27,933 nt of DNA. Origin: Deltaproteobacteria bacterium (GTDB lineage Bacteria > Desulfobacterota > DSM-4660 > Desulfatiglandales > Desulfatiglandaceae). The notes below the pieces were generated by a model. It made no database searches and had not been told where the DNA came from. It was given only the letters and a program-made list of their open reading frames with translations. The DNA lies in contig JABGPV010000030.1 of NCBI GenBank assembly GCA_018644785.1, positions 1 through 27,933 on the forward strand, given 5' to 3'. This document shows, piece after piece, positions 1-8,746 of this stretch (position 1 is its first letter; every line of letters starts with the position of its first letter). The position numbers were made by a program, and so were the translations under genes.

Positions 1-467
1 AAACCAACCTCATGGCGGCTGAAGAATTGGGGCAGTTCCCTGTGTTGAAGGTCGAGGACAACGGAAACCGTCGGGATGTTTCCCTCTGCGTAAGTGGGGG
101 CGGTAAAGGGACAGAACAGGAGATCCACGCCTTGTGCTGACAAGCTTCTGCCCATGGGAGACTGCCCTTTGGTGAAGCGTTTAAGATGGCGTCTGATTCT
201 TCCCATGGCCCGATGAAAGCGAGGGGGATAACGGGCGTAAGGGGTTTTCGGTTTTGGTTCCTGGCCCGTCAGAACGCAAGACCTTCGCATATTGGGACCA
301 TCCAGAACCGCCAGATCCTCATGGTTCCAGGATGCCGTCAGGATCAAGAACTGGTCTTGAAGCGCCATTTCATGAAATGATTTCAGGAGTTCAATGGCGA
401 GAATCTTAGCACCGCCATTCTTTCCGCCGGGAAGCGCAGGCGTCATATCGACTGCAATGAGAGCCAA
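1..467 (-). CDS. GT4-type glycosyltransferase, N-terminal 155 residues (3' end beyond window)
   Basis: Reading the minus strand from a TTG at 467-465 gives an uninterrupted frame to the window edge. The protein begins MALIAVDMTPALPGGKNGGA, which matches the usual opening of GT-B glycosyltransferases (I-x-V-D-x-T-P followed by a glycine-rich PGG..GGA loop). Near residues 114-150 it has a DLLFCPFTAPTYAEGNIPTV segment and then a DLQH..LPQFFS motif, typical of GT4 enzymes of polysaccharide clusters. An in-frame TAG lies two codons before the TTG, so the start cannot be much further upstream. The only in-frame ATG nearby (codon 8) would cut into the conserved first beta strand. A GGGG stretch 9 bases upstream can serve as ribosome binding site. 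The nucleotide-binding C-terminal half is outside the window. It follows the GT4 gene at 511 by 43 bases, so the operon continues to the left. Sugar specificity is unknown. Confidence 0.85.
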   Translation of the reverse strand, partial: MALIAVDMTPALPGGKNGGAKILAIELLKSFHEMALQDQFLILTASWNHEDLAVLDGPNMRRSCVLTGQEPKPKTPYARYPPRFHRAMGRIRRHLKRFTKGQSPMGRSLSAQGVDLLFCPFTAPTYAEGNIPTVSVVLDLQHRELPQFFSRHEVG

Positions 468-510
468 CTAACTGTACCCCGTCAAATCGTATAACCTAAG
501 GTAAAACGAA

Positions 511-2421
511 TTATTTTTCATCCTCATCATTTTTCTGAAAATCCATTTTTTCTAATTTAATAAATCCCAACTTTCTGGCTTTTCTGACCACCCGGGTATT
601 TTCAAGGGCCTGCCAACCCTGTTTTGCCGTCAGAACCCTTTGTTTTGCCGTCAGAACCCTTTCTGTCTCATGGTGCAATTGCTGTTTCAACCCTTCTATT
701 TCAGAAAGGCATTCGTCCAATTGTTTTCCGATCTTTTTGCTTTTTAGTTTCTCCGTAAGACTGTTAATTAGATCCAATCGGTCCGCTCGGTCGATCTCGC
801 AGATTTTCAATTGTTCCAGACGGGCTTCCCGGTCGATCTCGCAGATTTTTAATTGTTCCAGACGGGCTTCCCGGTCGATCTCGCAGGATTCCAGTAAACG
901 GGTCAGCCGTTCAACTTGTTTCAGACGTTTAAGTCGGTCCAACTCGCTCGTATCCCACTGCTTGTGCGCATGTGGGGCGTAAGACTTGAGGGCTTGAAAC
1001 AGCACATTGTCGTAAACAGCACCAAACCGGGAACCCAGGCGCGTTTCCTGGGAAGCCCGAGTGTGTGCCAAAGGAATTTCAACGCTGTTTCCCATTACGC
1101 CGGCTGATCCTGCGTCGTTTGTCACATCAGGCTTTGAAGGTTGATTCTGATGTAGCAAATCATCATACAATTTCAAATAATTTCCCGCCTGAATATCCAT
1201 GGCGTAATCCCTTATGGCCCTTTTGCGACCCGCTTCTCCCATGGATATACGCTTGTCAACATCCAGTGCAAGGGAGACAATTGCCTCGCCCATTTGCTCA
1301 ATATTGAAGGCTTTGACCAGAAGGCCATTAACACCGTCTGTAACCATATCCGAGACTCCCCCCACATCAAAGGCCACCACCGACGTACCGCAACTCATGG
1401 ATTCCAGTATGGTGTTGGGAAGATTATCCTCCAGGGAGGGCAGCAAAAAGATATCCGCGGCTGAATAGGCGTCTCTTATTTCTTCATCCGTACCCAGTTG
1501 CCCCAGTGAGACGACGGGGATTCCCACGCTTTTCAGCTGGTCATTGGGGCTCCCAAAACAGAGGAGTCTCAACCGGTCTTTCCGCAGCAACTCCTGAAAA
1601 AGCTCATTTTTAAGGCAGAACTTCATGGCGCCTACGAGCTCCGCAAACCCTTTCCTTTTTTCGGTTCCGTCTATGGCGCCGAAAAGAAATGTGACCGCAT
1701 CATGCGGAATTTCCAGACGCTCTTTGGCTTGATCCTCGGGTAATGGGGAATAGAGGTCCGTTTCCAGCGAATTGGCAATCACTTCAACCCGCAAGGACTT
1801 AAACAGACGGCTTTCCCTGGCGCAACGGCCCATCCATCGGCTTGGCGTGACAATGGTTATGTTTGCATTGTGGAAAAGATCTTTTTTGTCGTGCAGGATG
1901 GCTTCAGGCAATGAAAATGGATCGTCTGCAAGCTGCGGGCATTCTTTGCAACTGCTTTGGTATCCCTCACAACCGCTGGAATAATGGCACCCTCCCGTAA
2001 AGGCCCACTGATCGTGTAATGTGTAGACAACAGGTTTACCCAGATCGAAAATATGTTTCAGTGTCACGGGCGACTGAAACTGGGAAACCCAATGCAGGTT
2101 GATGATGTCCGCATTTTGCACCAGCGGCGACCCGGAAATATCATAGCCGGGATAGGGGAGCGAAAACAGGGTATTACTGATGTCTGTTCGATGCGCATTG
2201 ATGTATTGTTCCTGAATGGGAACTTCCATAAAGAACGCATTCGCATCCGTTTCTGTTTCCTGCCTCTGAGCAACAGCTGAAACAAAATCGTCATCCGTCT
2301 CTTTGTACTTGACCAGCATGCAGCTGTCCTGATCCATATGGCGCAGGCCGCGATGCAACCGATATGTGGCCCTCGCTGCGCCGCCTCTGATATCATAAGT
2401 GCTGATTTGAAGTATTTTCAT
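511..2421 (-). CDS. GT4 glycosyltransferase with C-terminal coiled-coil tail containing tandem repeats
   Basis: This is a cytoplasmic glycosyltransferase of GT-B fold, about 636 residues. The N-terminal GGAARATYRLHRGL loop and a Cys cluster (HDQWAFTGGCHYSSGC, then two more Cys, residues about 137-162) are typical of WcaC-like GT4 enzymes. The C-terminal Rossmann half shows the KRKG donor-site region near 257 and the acidic pair in LEDNLPNTILE (331-341), the position of the family EX7E motif. From about residue 490 the protein continues as a charged coiled coil not needed for catalysis. It holds two copies of a 14-residue unit (CEIDREARLEQLKI), a partial third, and a duplicated RVLTAKQ. A TTG codon precedes the ATG directly; I chose the ATG at 2421 because MKILQIS is the usual family start. 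The normal length for such enzymes is about 400, so the tail adds some 200 residues. It lies 58 bases after the GT2 gene. Confidence 0.9.
   Translation of the reverse strand: MKILQISTYDIRGGAARATYRLHRGLRHMDQDSCMLVKYKETDDDFVSAVAQRQETETDANAFFMEVPIQEQYINAHRTDISNTLFSLPYPGYDISGSPLVQNADIINLHWVSQFQSPVTLKHIFDLGKPVVYTLHDQWAFTGGCHYSSGCEGYQSSCKECPQLADDPFSLPEAILHDKKDLFHNANITIVTPSRWMGRCARESRLFKSLRVEVIANSLETDLYSPLPEDQAKERLEIPHDAVTFLFGAIDGTEKRKGFAELVGAMKFCLKNELFQELLRKDRLRLLCFGSPNDQLKSVGIPVVSLGQLGTDEEIRDAYSAADIFLLPSLEDNLPNTILESMSCGTSVVAFDVGGVSDMVTDGVNGLLVKAFNIEQMGEAIVSLALDVDKRISMGEAGRKRAIRDYAMDIQAGNYLKLYDDLLHQNQPSKPDVTNDAGSAGVMGNSVEIPLAHTRASQETRLGSRFGAVYDNVLFQALKSYAPHAHKQWDTSELDRLKRLKQVERLTRLLESCEIDREARLEQLKICEIDREARLEQLKICEIDRADRLDLINSLTEKLKSKKIGKQLDECLSEIEGLKQQLHHETERVLTAKQRVLTAKQGWQALENTRVVRKARKLGFIKLEKMDFQKNDEDEK
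620..661. repeat. 21-bp perfect tandem duplication
   Basis: Two identical 21-base units (620-640 and 641-661, beginning tgttttgccgtcag) lie side by side and encode RVLTAKQ twice in the coiled-coil tail of the GT4 protein. The exact identity at DNA level suggests a recent slippage duplication. Confidence 0.95.
800..883. repeat. 42-bp tandem repeat, two copies plus a partial third
   Basis: Copies at 800-841 and 842-883 differ by a single base (a C/T in the run after cagattt). A degenerate third copy is visible just before 800 as cggtcgatctcg. The unit length is a multiple of three and encodes the 14-residue coiled-coil unit CEIDREARLEQLKI, so copy-number change would keep the reading frame. 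Confidence 0.95.
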
Positions 2422-2479
2422 CAATTCATCATGCCTTTTTCAAAGGTCCCGGTTTCACCTCAATCATTTCTAACCCCCA

Positions 2480-3664
2480 TCACACCCCATGAAAAAAAGG
2501 GTGGATCAAAGACTCAATGGATGGCGATATATTGTCTTTCAGCAGGCGGCTGGCGTAAACTTCCCCATAGGCCCTTCCCATGACATTGGCGACAATCTGG
2601 TCAAGAAGCAACATCTGGTTTTTTTCATCCTTCATATGGTATTTTTCCCGAATCAGATGAAAAAGGGTGTCTATTCCGGTTTTGATATTATTGGCCAGTT
2701 TCCTTACGCTTTCCGGCATGGGTTTCTGCTGTCGAAGAACCCTGTCGGTCAAAAAACGCCTTACCCGGCTGTCTTGGGGATATTTCCTGAGAATTTCCCG
2801 AAGCAAAGATGCTTTACCCGGATATTCTGGTTCGCCGGAAAAAATATTGGATATCAGGCTGGAGACGAAAGAGTGTACGTCACCCGTCAGGCTCTTCAGA
2901 TCTCCTACCTCCAGAAAAGACAGATCATCTTCCACCCGCCCCATGATTTTTGCACACCAGAAAGAATTGATAATCTGGCGGCGAAATGCGTATTGCGGCG
3001 GACGGTTGTGGGAGTGTTTCACCTGGATACGGGGGTTATAAAGGATTTTATGACCCATTAACAGGTTTTTTTGGGCCCAGGCCATGTCTTCGGCAAAATC
3101 CACCTCCGGAAACGGCTCCTTCAACAAACGGTCCTTTCGATAGATGGCGCACACATTATCCAGCCCAATCATCCGATAGGCCCGATGATACGGCATTTCT
3201 GCATAGGATTCAAGGGATTCGATTTCCTGAATAACGGGGTGATGACCCCTTGCTTCGTTGATGGATTCGATTTCGAAGCGGGCGTAGGGGGTTGCGTTAT
3301 CATGGGGTATCTGCGCTGTGTATACAGCTGCCACCGGGTAATCGTCCAATGCGTGTGCCAACGACGTAAGCCATGTGGCGGAACAGGGGGTTGCATCCTG
3401 CACCATGAAGAGAATTCTTTCTTTGGTTGCCAGCGAAAGGGCTTCATTTCGGGTCCCGGCATGGTGGAACTGTTGCGGGTCAATTCTTTGGACTTGTGCT
3501 CCGGCTTTGATAGCCAGTTCAACCGTCTTGTCGGTTGAGCCCGAATCCACAATAATCAGTTGAAGCGGGTCTGCATAGTCCTGCCCTTTGATGGCGGCCA
3601 GGCACTCTGAAAAAATTCGGCCCCCGTTACAGGTGGGTATGATGATGCTGACGCCGTTTTCCAT
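2480..3664 (-). CDS. GT2 glycosyltransferase
   Basis: This is an inverting glycosyltransferase with a GT-A fold, 394 residues, expected to use a nucleotide sugar in the cytoplasm. It starts VSIIIPTCNGG, has the first-strand acidic motif IIVDSGSTD (residues 37-45), the metal/nucleotide-binding region FMVQDATP (86-93, the DxD equivalent being QDA) and a catalytic-base motif FAEDMAW (190-196). The pattern is that of rhamnosyltransferase-like GT2 enzymes of O-antigen and capsule clusters. Residues from about 225 to 394 are a helical extension without obvious motifs. The ATG at 3664 directly precedes the conserved first strand, so the start is secure, although no strong ribosome binding site is seen. 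It is 55 bases downstream of the GT4/methyltransferase fusion. Confidence 0.9.
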   Translation of the reverse strand: MENGVSIIIPTCNGGRIFSECLAAIKGQDYADPLQLIIVDSGSTDKTVELAIKAGAQVQRIDPQQFHHAGTRNEALSLATKERILFMVQDATPCSATWLTSLAHALDDYPVAAVYTAQIPHDNATPYARFEIESINEARGHHPVIQEIESLESYAEMPYHRAYRMIGLDNVCAIYRKDRLLKEPFPEVDFAEDMAWAQKNLLMGHKILYNPRIQVKHSHNRPPQYAFRRQIINSFWCAKIMGRVEDDLSFLEVGDLKSLTGDVHSFVSSLISNIFSGEPEYPGKASLLREILRKYPQDSRVRRFLTDRVLRQQKPMPESVRKLANNIKTGIDTLFHLIREKYHMKDEKNQMLLLDQIVANVMGRAYGEVYASRLLKDNISPSIESLIHPFFHGV

Positions 3665-3719
3665 TCAATATTTCAAAACTTTCGGCTCAGGGCGATACCT
3701 GGCAATAAGGCGTTCCACG

Positions 3720-5915
3720 TCAAACGGGTTTCGCCAGTACAGTCAATTCGGCGATTTCAAACGTTTCCTTGGCGGTCGCAAAGGAACATCCCTGTAACAT
3801 CCGGAAAAACGCCGCTGCTTCGGGGCCATCGGCATAGCGTGTGGAAATTTCCTGCTCAATGTGAAAGCCCGCTTCGGCAAAGACCGCCCGCATGCTCGCG
3901 GGGGTAAAAAAATGAATGTGTTCGAAACACAGAATCCCGAAGGGAACATATTCAAACTGCCCTTCCAGCATGTCGCGAATCACCGACCAGTGTGTGACGC
4001 ATGGGCTACTGGCGATAAGACTCCCTCCTGGCGCGATGGCGGAACGCAGGTGTTTCAGCAGTGCCAGGGGAGATGCCAGGTGCTCCAGCAACTCACCGCA
4101 CACCACGCAGTCATAAGTGCGATTAAATGACACCTCCTGCACCGGCTTGGCAATCACGCAGTCCAACACACTTTCGGCTTCGCGTGCCACTTGAGGATTT
4201 AGTTCAATCCCGGAAACGTGCAGTCCGGGACGCGAATGCTTGAGCGATTTTCCAAATTGCCCCGTTGCACACCCGATGTCCAGAACACTCATCGCGGCGG
4301 GTGGTACCAGCGATTGCAAGTCCTCGCGCGGCGGATCCAACATGTTTCCAAAGCGATGAACGTATACATCCCCCGCAACTGAAAGCGTCCAGCCTTTATT
4401 GCGCAGGGCGGACGGAATTTCTGTAAGTGCCGTCTCCGACTGTATATCGCGCAGGGCCTCGATACGCAAAAACAGGCAAAAATCCTGCAAAGTGTCAGTC
4501 CCCACACGAGCGCCTTTTCTGGCATAGCGATCGGCCAGCGCCTGATAGTCCCGCCGGTTCAGATACGCATACGGTACGGATGTCAGTTGTATGCCTTCCG
4601 CAAGGTTCGAGATCGGTCCCACGGCCCCCATACGCGCATCGGCCAGGAGTGCTGCGCGCAACCCCGCAATCACATGCGCGGTCGGAATCAAGCTAGCCTC
4701 CCCCACAGCCAGTATTGACCTGCGTGTACCAGCCTGCTGCAGAAGTTCACCTGCTGTAAGCAGTGTATTTGCGCTCACCAGGATGGGGGCGTCTTCCTGC
4801 CGGGAATTGGCAGAGAACCCTTCCAAACAGAGCTTCTCTTCCTGCGCGTAGTATTCTGAGGCCGGCCCCGCGTGTGAGCGTACCACCACCGCAGGGCGGT
4901 CTTTGATCTCGGCCACCAGATAGTCCAATACCGATTCAAGACGGTCGAGAGCCCGGTTTTTCTCGTAGAGGGCCGCTACTTCCGGCCCGCGCCGACGCAG
5001 ATGCGCTTGCAATTCCAGATCTTGCCAGAGTTGTCCGATCCGTTTGGCCATTTGCAGTGGATCCCCCGGCGGAGCCCAGAGTGCGAAGTCATCGGTATCA
5101 TCAAAATCGCGGTAACTGGGGATATCGCTCAGTACGCACGGCAATCCGCACGCAAGCGCTTCCAGCGCAGGGAGTCCGAAACCCTCCACAACCTGGGAAC
5201 TTGACAGAAATAGATCAGAGGACCGATAAATGGCGGGAACGTCGGCCGGCAGGACCCCATGATGGTACTCCTTTGCTTTGCAGAAACGTTTCTCTTCTCT
5301 GGCCTGATTAAACTGATTCAGCCGTACGAGCCGCAGGCCGCACGCTTCACAGGCCAGACGCGCGGCAAGCAACCCTTGCGGCATGCCCTTGATTGCCCCG
5401 TCAATCTGGCCGTCAAACGGCCCGACCAACAGCAGACGTTTTTTCCCGGGAAGAACCGTGGCCGGCCTCCAGAGCGAAAGATCCATGGTTTGCAGCACCC
5501 AATGCCATCGCCCCGGAAACCGCCGCGCCATCCGTCTCGCCAGTTCGGGACTGATGGCGATTTTCGGTATGGGAAGGTTCAGTGCCTGACGCGCAAAGGC
5601 TTTGTCCTCATCCGTCTGCGCGTAGCCTTCGTCATCGCTTTGTACCATATGCACAAGTTGTACAGCCTTTTCGGCCAACGCCAGCACAGGCACCCGTTCG
5701 TTGGCAATCACGAGATCAAAGGACGAGACGTCTTCCTGTTCCCAAGGTCTCGATACGGTGCGCACCGGGCACGGCGCATCCCGCCAGGGCGAAAACACCT
5801 CACGTGCCATGATCACGATATGGTGTCCGCGTGCTGCCAGCCCTTCCGCCTGTTCGAAGACGACCTTGACCCCGCCCCATAGCGCAGTCGTTTCCAGACA
5901 ATACGCGATCTTCAT
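3720..5915 (-). CDS. Fusion: GT4 glycosyltransferase, degenerate GT2 module, class I SAM methyltransferase
   Basis: This 731-residue protein has three parts. Residues 1-340 are a GT4 enzyme: MKIAYCLETTALWGGVKVVF, then EGFGLPALE at 244-252 (EX7E). Residues about 370-525 resemble the C-terminal half of a GT2 domain (MGAVGPISN, then FCLFLR, ending VAGDVYVHRFG), but where GT2 proteins carry the DxD motif this one reads LAVGEASLIP. Residues 540-731 are a methyltransferase with SAM motif I VLDIGCATGQ, ELN at the end of strand 2, and CGELLEHL. Starting at an upstream ATG (5966) would add 17 residues with no family match; the ATG at 5915 has AAGGG 9 bases before it and the expected first strand. Hand-counted lines in this gene are GC-richer than neighbours. 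It probably adds a sugar and methylates the glycan; which sugar is not evident. Confidence 0.85.
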   Translation of the reverse strand: MKIAYCLETTALWGGVKVVFEQAEGLAARGHHIVIMAREVFSPWRDAPCPVRTVSRPWEQEDVSSFDLVIANERVPVLALAEKAVQLVHMVQSDDEGYAQTDEDKAFARQALNLPIPKIAISPELARRMARRFPGRWHWVLQTMDLSLWRPATVLPGKKRLLLVGPFDGQIDGAIKGMPQGLLAARLACEACGLRLVRLNQFNQAREEKRFCKAKEYHHGVLPADVPAIYRSSDLFLSSSQVVEGFGLPALEALACGLPCVLSDIPSYRDFDDTDDFALWAPPGDPLQMAKRIGQLWQDLELQAHLRRRGPEVAALYEKNRALDRLESVLDYLVAEIKDRPAVVVRSHAGPASEYYAQEEKLCLEGFSANSRQEDAPILVSANTLLTAGELLQQAGTRRSILAVGEASLIPTAHVIAGLRAALLADARMGAVGPISNLAEGIQLTSVPYAYLNRRDYQALADRYARKGARVGTDTLQDFCLFLRIEALRDIQSETALTEIPSALRNKGWTLSVAGDVYVHRFGNMLDPPREDLQSLVPPAAMSVLDIGCATGQFGKSLKHSRPGLHVSGIELNPQVAREAESVLDCVIAKPVQEVSFNRTYDCVVCGELLEHLASPLALLKHLRSAIAPGGSLIASSPCVTHWSVIRDMLEGQFEYVPFGILCFEHIHFFTPASMRAVFAEAGFHIEQEISTRYADGPEAAAFFRMLQGCSFATAKETFEIAELTVLAKPV

Positions 5916-5972
5916 TCTCTGCCCTTCGCCTGCGTTAGAACCTGAGTGGGTCAATCTTCCCTCCATATGGAA

Positions 5973-6965
5973 TCATAGGTTCTCCATTTTTTCTATGATA
6001 AACGGGGGTCGGCCCTTGATTTCTTCATAGATCATAGCCAGGTATTGTCCGATGATGCCGAGGCTGATCATAAGGATACTGCCGATGAAAAGCAACAGCA
6101 GGATGACGGTTGTGAATCCTTCAACCGCTCTGCCGGACAGCTTCATAAAAAGAGTTTGTATTCCGAGCAGGATGCTGGCGGTGAACATGATGCCGCCCAT
6201 GAAAGTGACCACCTGCATGGGCAATGACGAAAAGGAGCAGATCGCCCTCACAGCAAGGGTCACCAAAGAAAAACGGCTCCATTTTGAAGTGCCCGCTGTG
6301 CGGTTTTCGGGGAAAAAGGAGACCGTGGCATTGCGAAAACCGAGCCAGGGCACCAGTCCGCGAAAAAACCGGACCTTTTCGGAAAGGGCTATATAATGAT
6401 CCACCACACGCCGGTCCAAAAGTTTGAAATCGGTTGCCTGATTCAGATTGTAACCTGAGAGCAGTGTCATTGTGGCGTAAAAAAGTTTCGCAAACAGACC
6501 CTTGATGGCTGTTTCCTTTTGCCTGCTTGTTTTGACACCTTGGACCACTTGGCAGCCCTCTTCCTTCCAGAGATGAAACATTTTCGGCAGCAATGCCGGG
6601 GGATGCTGCAAATCGCCGTCCATGACGACGACGGCTTTCCCCCGGCTGAATTTCAAACCGGCCAGGATCGCCGCTTCTTTTCCAAAATTGCGTGAAAACC
6701 GGATCATCTTGATGTTGTGATTGTGTTGGGAGATGGCGCTTACGGTCTCCCAGGTCCCGTCATTAGATCCGTCATCGATGATCAGGATTTCGTACTGCTG
6801 GGAAATGTCAAGTGCCGCCATGCGTATTTCATTAAGTGTTTCTGCAATGACATGGGATTCATTGTGAACCGGAATCACAATGGAAATAAGCGGCAATGCC
6901 GGGGAATCTGTCGGGGGGGCATTTTCGTCTTTGGTGATGTCTTTCATGTCTTCCCGAAAGGTCAT
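5973..6965 (-). CDS. Polyprenyl-phosphate glycosyltransferase, DPM1/GtrB/ArnC-like
   Basis: This GT2 enzyme moves a sugar from a nucleotide donor to undecaprenyl phosphate at the cytoplasmic face of the inner membrane. It shows ISIVIPVHNE, IIDDGSNDGT (62-71), RNFGKEAAI (92-100), the VMDGDLQHP donor/metal site (114-122), QATDFKLLD (176-184) and the ENRTAGTSKW signature (220-229), followed by two transmembrane helices (about 250-272 and 284-310). That is the complete GtrB/ArnC layout. A longer frame starts at 7055 but would overlap the upstream gene by 83 bases with a non-conserved leader. The ATG at 6965 lies 7 bases after that gene's stop, preceded by GGAG and AGAGG, so I take it as the start (330 residues). 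With the neighbouring GT-C-like proteins it fits a Gtr-like periplasmic decoration route. Confidence 0.92.
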   Translation of the reverse strand: MTFREDMKDITKDENAPPTDSPALPLISIVIPVHNESHVIAETLNEIRMAALDISQQYEILIIDDGSNDGTWETVSAISQHNHNIKMIRFSRNFGKEAAILAGLKFSRGKAVVVMDGDLQHPPALLPKMFHLWKEEGCQVVQGVKTSRQKETAIKGLFAKLFYATMTLLSGYNLNQATDFKLLDRRVVDHYIALSEKVRFFRGLVPWLGFRNATVSFFPENRTAGTSKWSRFSLVTLAVRAICSFSSLPMQVVTFMGGIMFTASILLGIQTLFMKLSGRAVEGFTTVILLLLFIGSILMISLGIIGQYLAMIYEEIKGRPPFIIEKMENL

Positions 6966-6972
6966 TTCCTCT

Positions 6973-8724
6973 TTACTCCGTAGTGTTGTTGGTTGTATTG
7001 GAGGCCTTCGAGGAATTTCCCCTATTCCACTGGAAATGCTCATCGCCGGGATCAAAATAGAGCAATGGCGAGTAGGTGGTCCACCCCAGGGGAGAGTCGT
7101 AGCGCAGATAAAAGAAAAGGGGCTTTTCCAGGTTGACGCGCCATTGGCCGGATGGCGACAGCGGGAATTTATTCATGCCCGAGGTTTCCAGCGAGCCGTC
7201 CACAAGGGTATCATCTCTGCTCAGGAATGTATAGGCTCCGGATGGATACGGGCCGCATTGCCAGACGGCTGTTTTATCCTTCCCATAATCCAAGCGAAAA
7301 GAAAGCGGCATGAGGCGCTGTTTTTTTTGCCAGGGTTCCAGAATCCCGGGAATTCTTGTTGAGATATCCCGAACGGAGCGGGATTTCGCATCATAGGCCC
7401 AGATATCTTCAGGTCGATCCCCAAGCGCTTTTAATTCAATCTCGTCCCCCATGACCATGAAAGTTTGAGAGGTGCCCTTTGTGTGCGCCTTAACCCACTG
7501 AAGACCTGAAAAATAGTGGCCGAAATGGGAGGTCACGGGGGCATACAGCACAGCACGGGGTTTCTGGGATTGCCATAGAAATCGTCCCTGGGCGTCGAAT
7601 CTTTCGATGATGGGGTCCATGGCGCGTACGCCCTTGTGGCCGTGAATCAGAGCGGCCAGTGCCACAAGGCAGAAGATCAACAGGTTGAGAACAAGAGGGG
7701 ACCTTTTATGGAGCTGGCGAGATCCCAAAACCACCGCGAGGGCCATGGAAAATACACACCAGGGAACCAGGAAATACCGCTCGGCGCTTACGGCCGGCCC
7801 CAGTGGTATAAGGGGGCCGATTGCGGCGCAGGTCAACGCTGCTGCAAACAACATACGCCCAAACATACGATTTGGCGTCTTTTTGAGCAGGGACAGTAGT
7901 AAGACGGCTGCTGCCATAATACCGACCATGAGAGAAAAATGGCTGGTTCCAAAAAAGGAATGACAGACCTTCATGGGGAATAGCAGCAGGGTATCCCAGT
8001 GAATGCGATACCCCCCGCCCATCATGCCGATCATGAATTCTCGCCAGAGGATATAAAGAAGAAGGGCGGAAAAATACGGTATTGACGCGAACAGACGGTT
8101 TCTTAAAGACCCTTCGGGCCAGAGAAGGAAAAGTACCGCCAGGGGAACAAAAACCTCTTTTGATGCCATGGCCAATAAATAAAATGCCGCCCCTAAAAGC
8201 GGCGTTAACCGTCTTTTTTCCCGGACGGAAACGAGAAAAAGATACAGGGCGAGGAGGGCGAATAAAAGGCCTTCCACATAATGACGGGTCATCAGTTGTT
8301 GAACCGTTGTTGCCGCCGGGGCCCCGATAATGCAGAGTGCCCCTCCCAGAGCGGCCCACCAGGCCGGCAGCCACAACCTGAGCAGAAAGTAAGAAACAAC
8401 ACCTGCCAGCCACAGGTCCATGAGTTGCCGGGCGTAGAAGCGTGCCGGATCAAGCCCCAAGAAATGCAGGTCCATATCAAAAGAGAAAATGAGCCAGGGG
8501 GTGAAGTTTTTCAAAGACAGGAACTGGTAGGCGTCGGGCGAGAAAAAATATTCAAGCGGAGTCTGGCAAAAGGCCTGCTTGAGATGAACCGTGTCGTCCC
8601 ATCGCCACCATCCGTTAAGGGCGGAACGGTACAACCATAGTATGAGCAGGGCCATGCCCACGGCCGTACAGATCGCGAAAACCGGATTTGAAGGGTGGTT
8701 TTTGTTTCGGGTTTTCTCTTTCAT
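6973..8724 (-). CDS. Polytopic membrane protein, probable GT-C-fold glycosyltransferase
   Basis: The protein has 583 residues. The first helix (about 16-34) is followed by a loop with RWDDTVHL; an acidic pair in the first extracytoplasmic loop is the usual catalytic feature of GT-C enzymes that use polyprenyl-phosphate sugars. Further hydrophobic helices run to about residue 360, then a soluble periplasmic-type domain of about 220 residues ends in an Asn/Thr-rich tail. No closer family could be assigned by eye. The gene lies 7 bases upstream of the DPM1-like gene, whose product would supply the lipid-linked sugar, so a role as the transferase of a GtrB/GtrC-like pair is plausible but inferred. 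No GtrA-type flippase is in the window. The ribosome binding site is weak. Confidence 0.75.
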   Translation of the reverse strand: MKEKTRNKNHPSNPVFAICTAVGMALLILWLYRSALNGWWRWDDTVHLKQAFCQTPLEYFFSPDAYQFLSLKNFTPWLIFSFDMDLHFLGLDPARFYARQLMDLWLAGVVSYFLLRLWLPAWWAALGGALCIIGAPAATTVQQLMTRHYVEGLLFALLALYLFLVSVREKRRLTPLLGAAFYLLAMASKEVFVPLAVLFLLWPEGSLRNRLFASIPYFSALLLYILWREFMIGMMGGGYRIHWDTLLLFPMKVCHSFFGTSHFSLMVGIMAAAVLLLSLLKKTPNRMFGRMLFAAALTCAAIGPLIPLGPAVSAERYFLVPWCVFSMALAVVLGSRQLHKRSPLVLNLLIFCLVALAALIHGHKGVRAMDPIIERFDAQGRFLWQSQKPRAVLYAPVTSHFGHYFSGLQWVKAHTKGTSQTFMVMGDEIELKALGDRPEDIWAYDAKSRSVRDISTRIPGILEPWQKKQRLMPLSFRLDYGKDKTAVWQCGPYPSGAYTFLSRDDTLVDGSLETSGMNKFPLSPSGQWRVNLEKPLFFYLRYDSPLGWTTYSPLLYFDPGDEHFQWNRGNSSKASNTTNNTTE

Positions 8725-8746
8725 TAAAAACCGATTTCAGAAGGGC

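Noticed and set aside
186..380. 64-codon plus-strand ORF at the left edge
   Set aside because: It is antisense to the edge glycosyltransferase, which matches a known family.
800..883. Tandem repeats as a possible CRISPR array
   Set aside because: The units are directly adjacent without spacers and encode an in-frame coiled coil.
5259..5882. 207-codon plus-strand ORF
   Set aside because: It is antisense to the GT4/methyltransferase fusion, in a GC-rich stretch where stops are rare, and has no recognisable motifs.
7706..8413. 235-codon ORF on the minus strand
   Set aside because: It lies wholly inside the membrane-protein gene at 6973-8724 in another frame and has no domain pattern.
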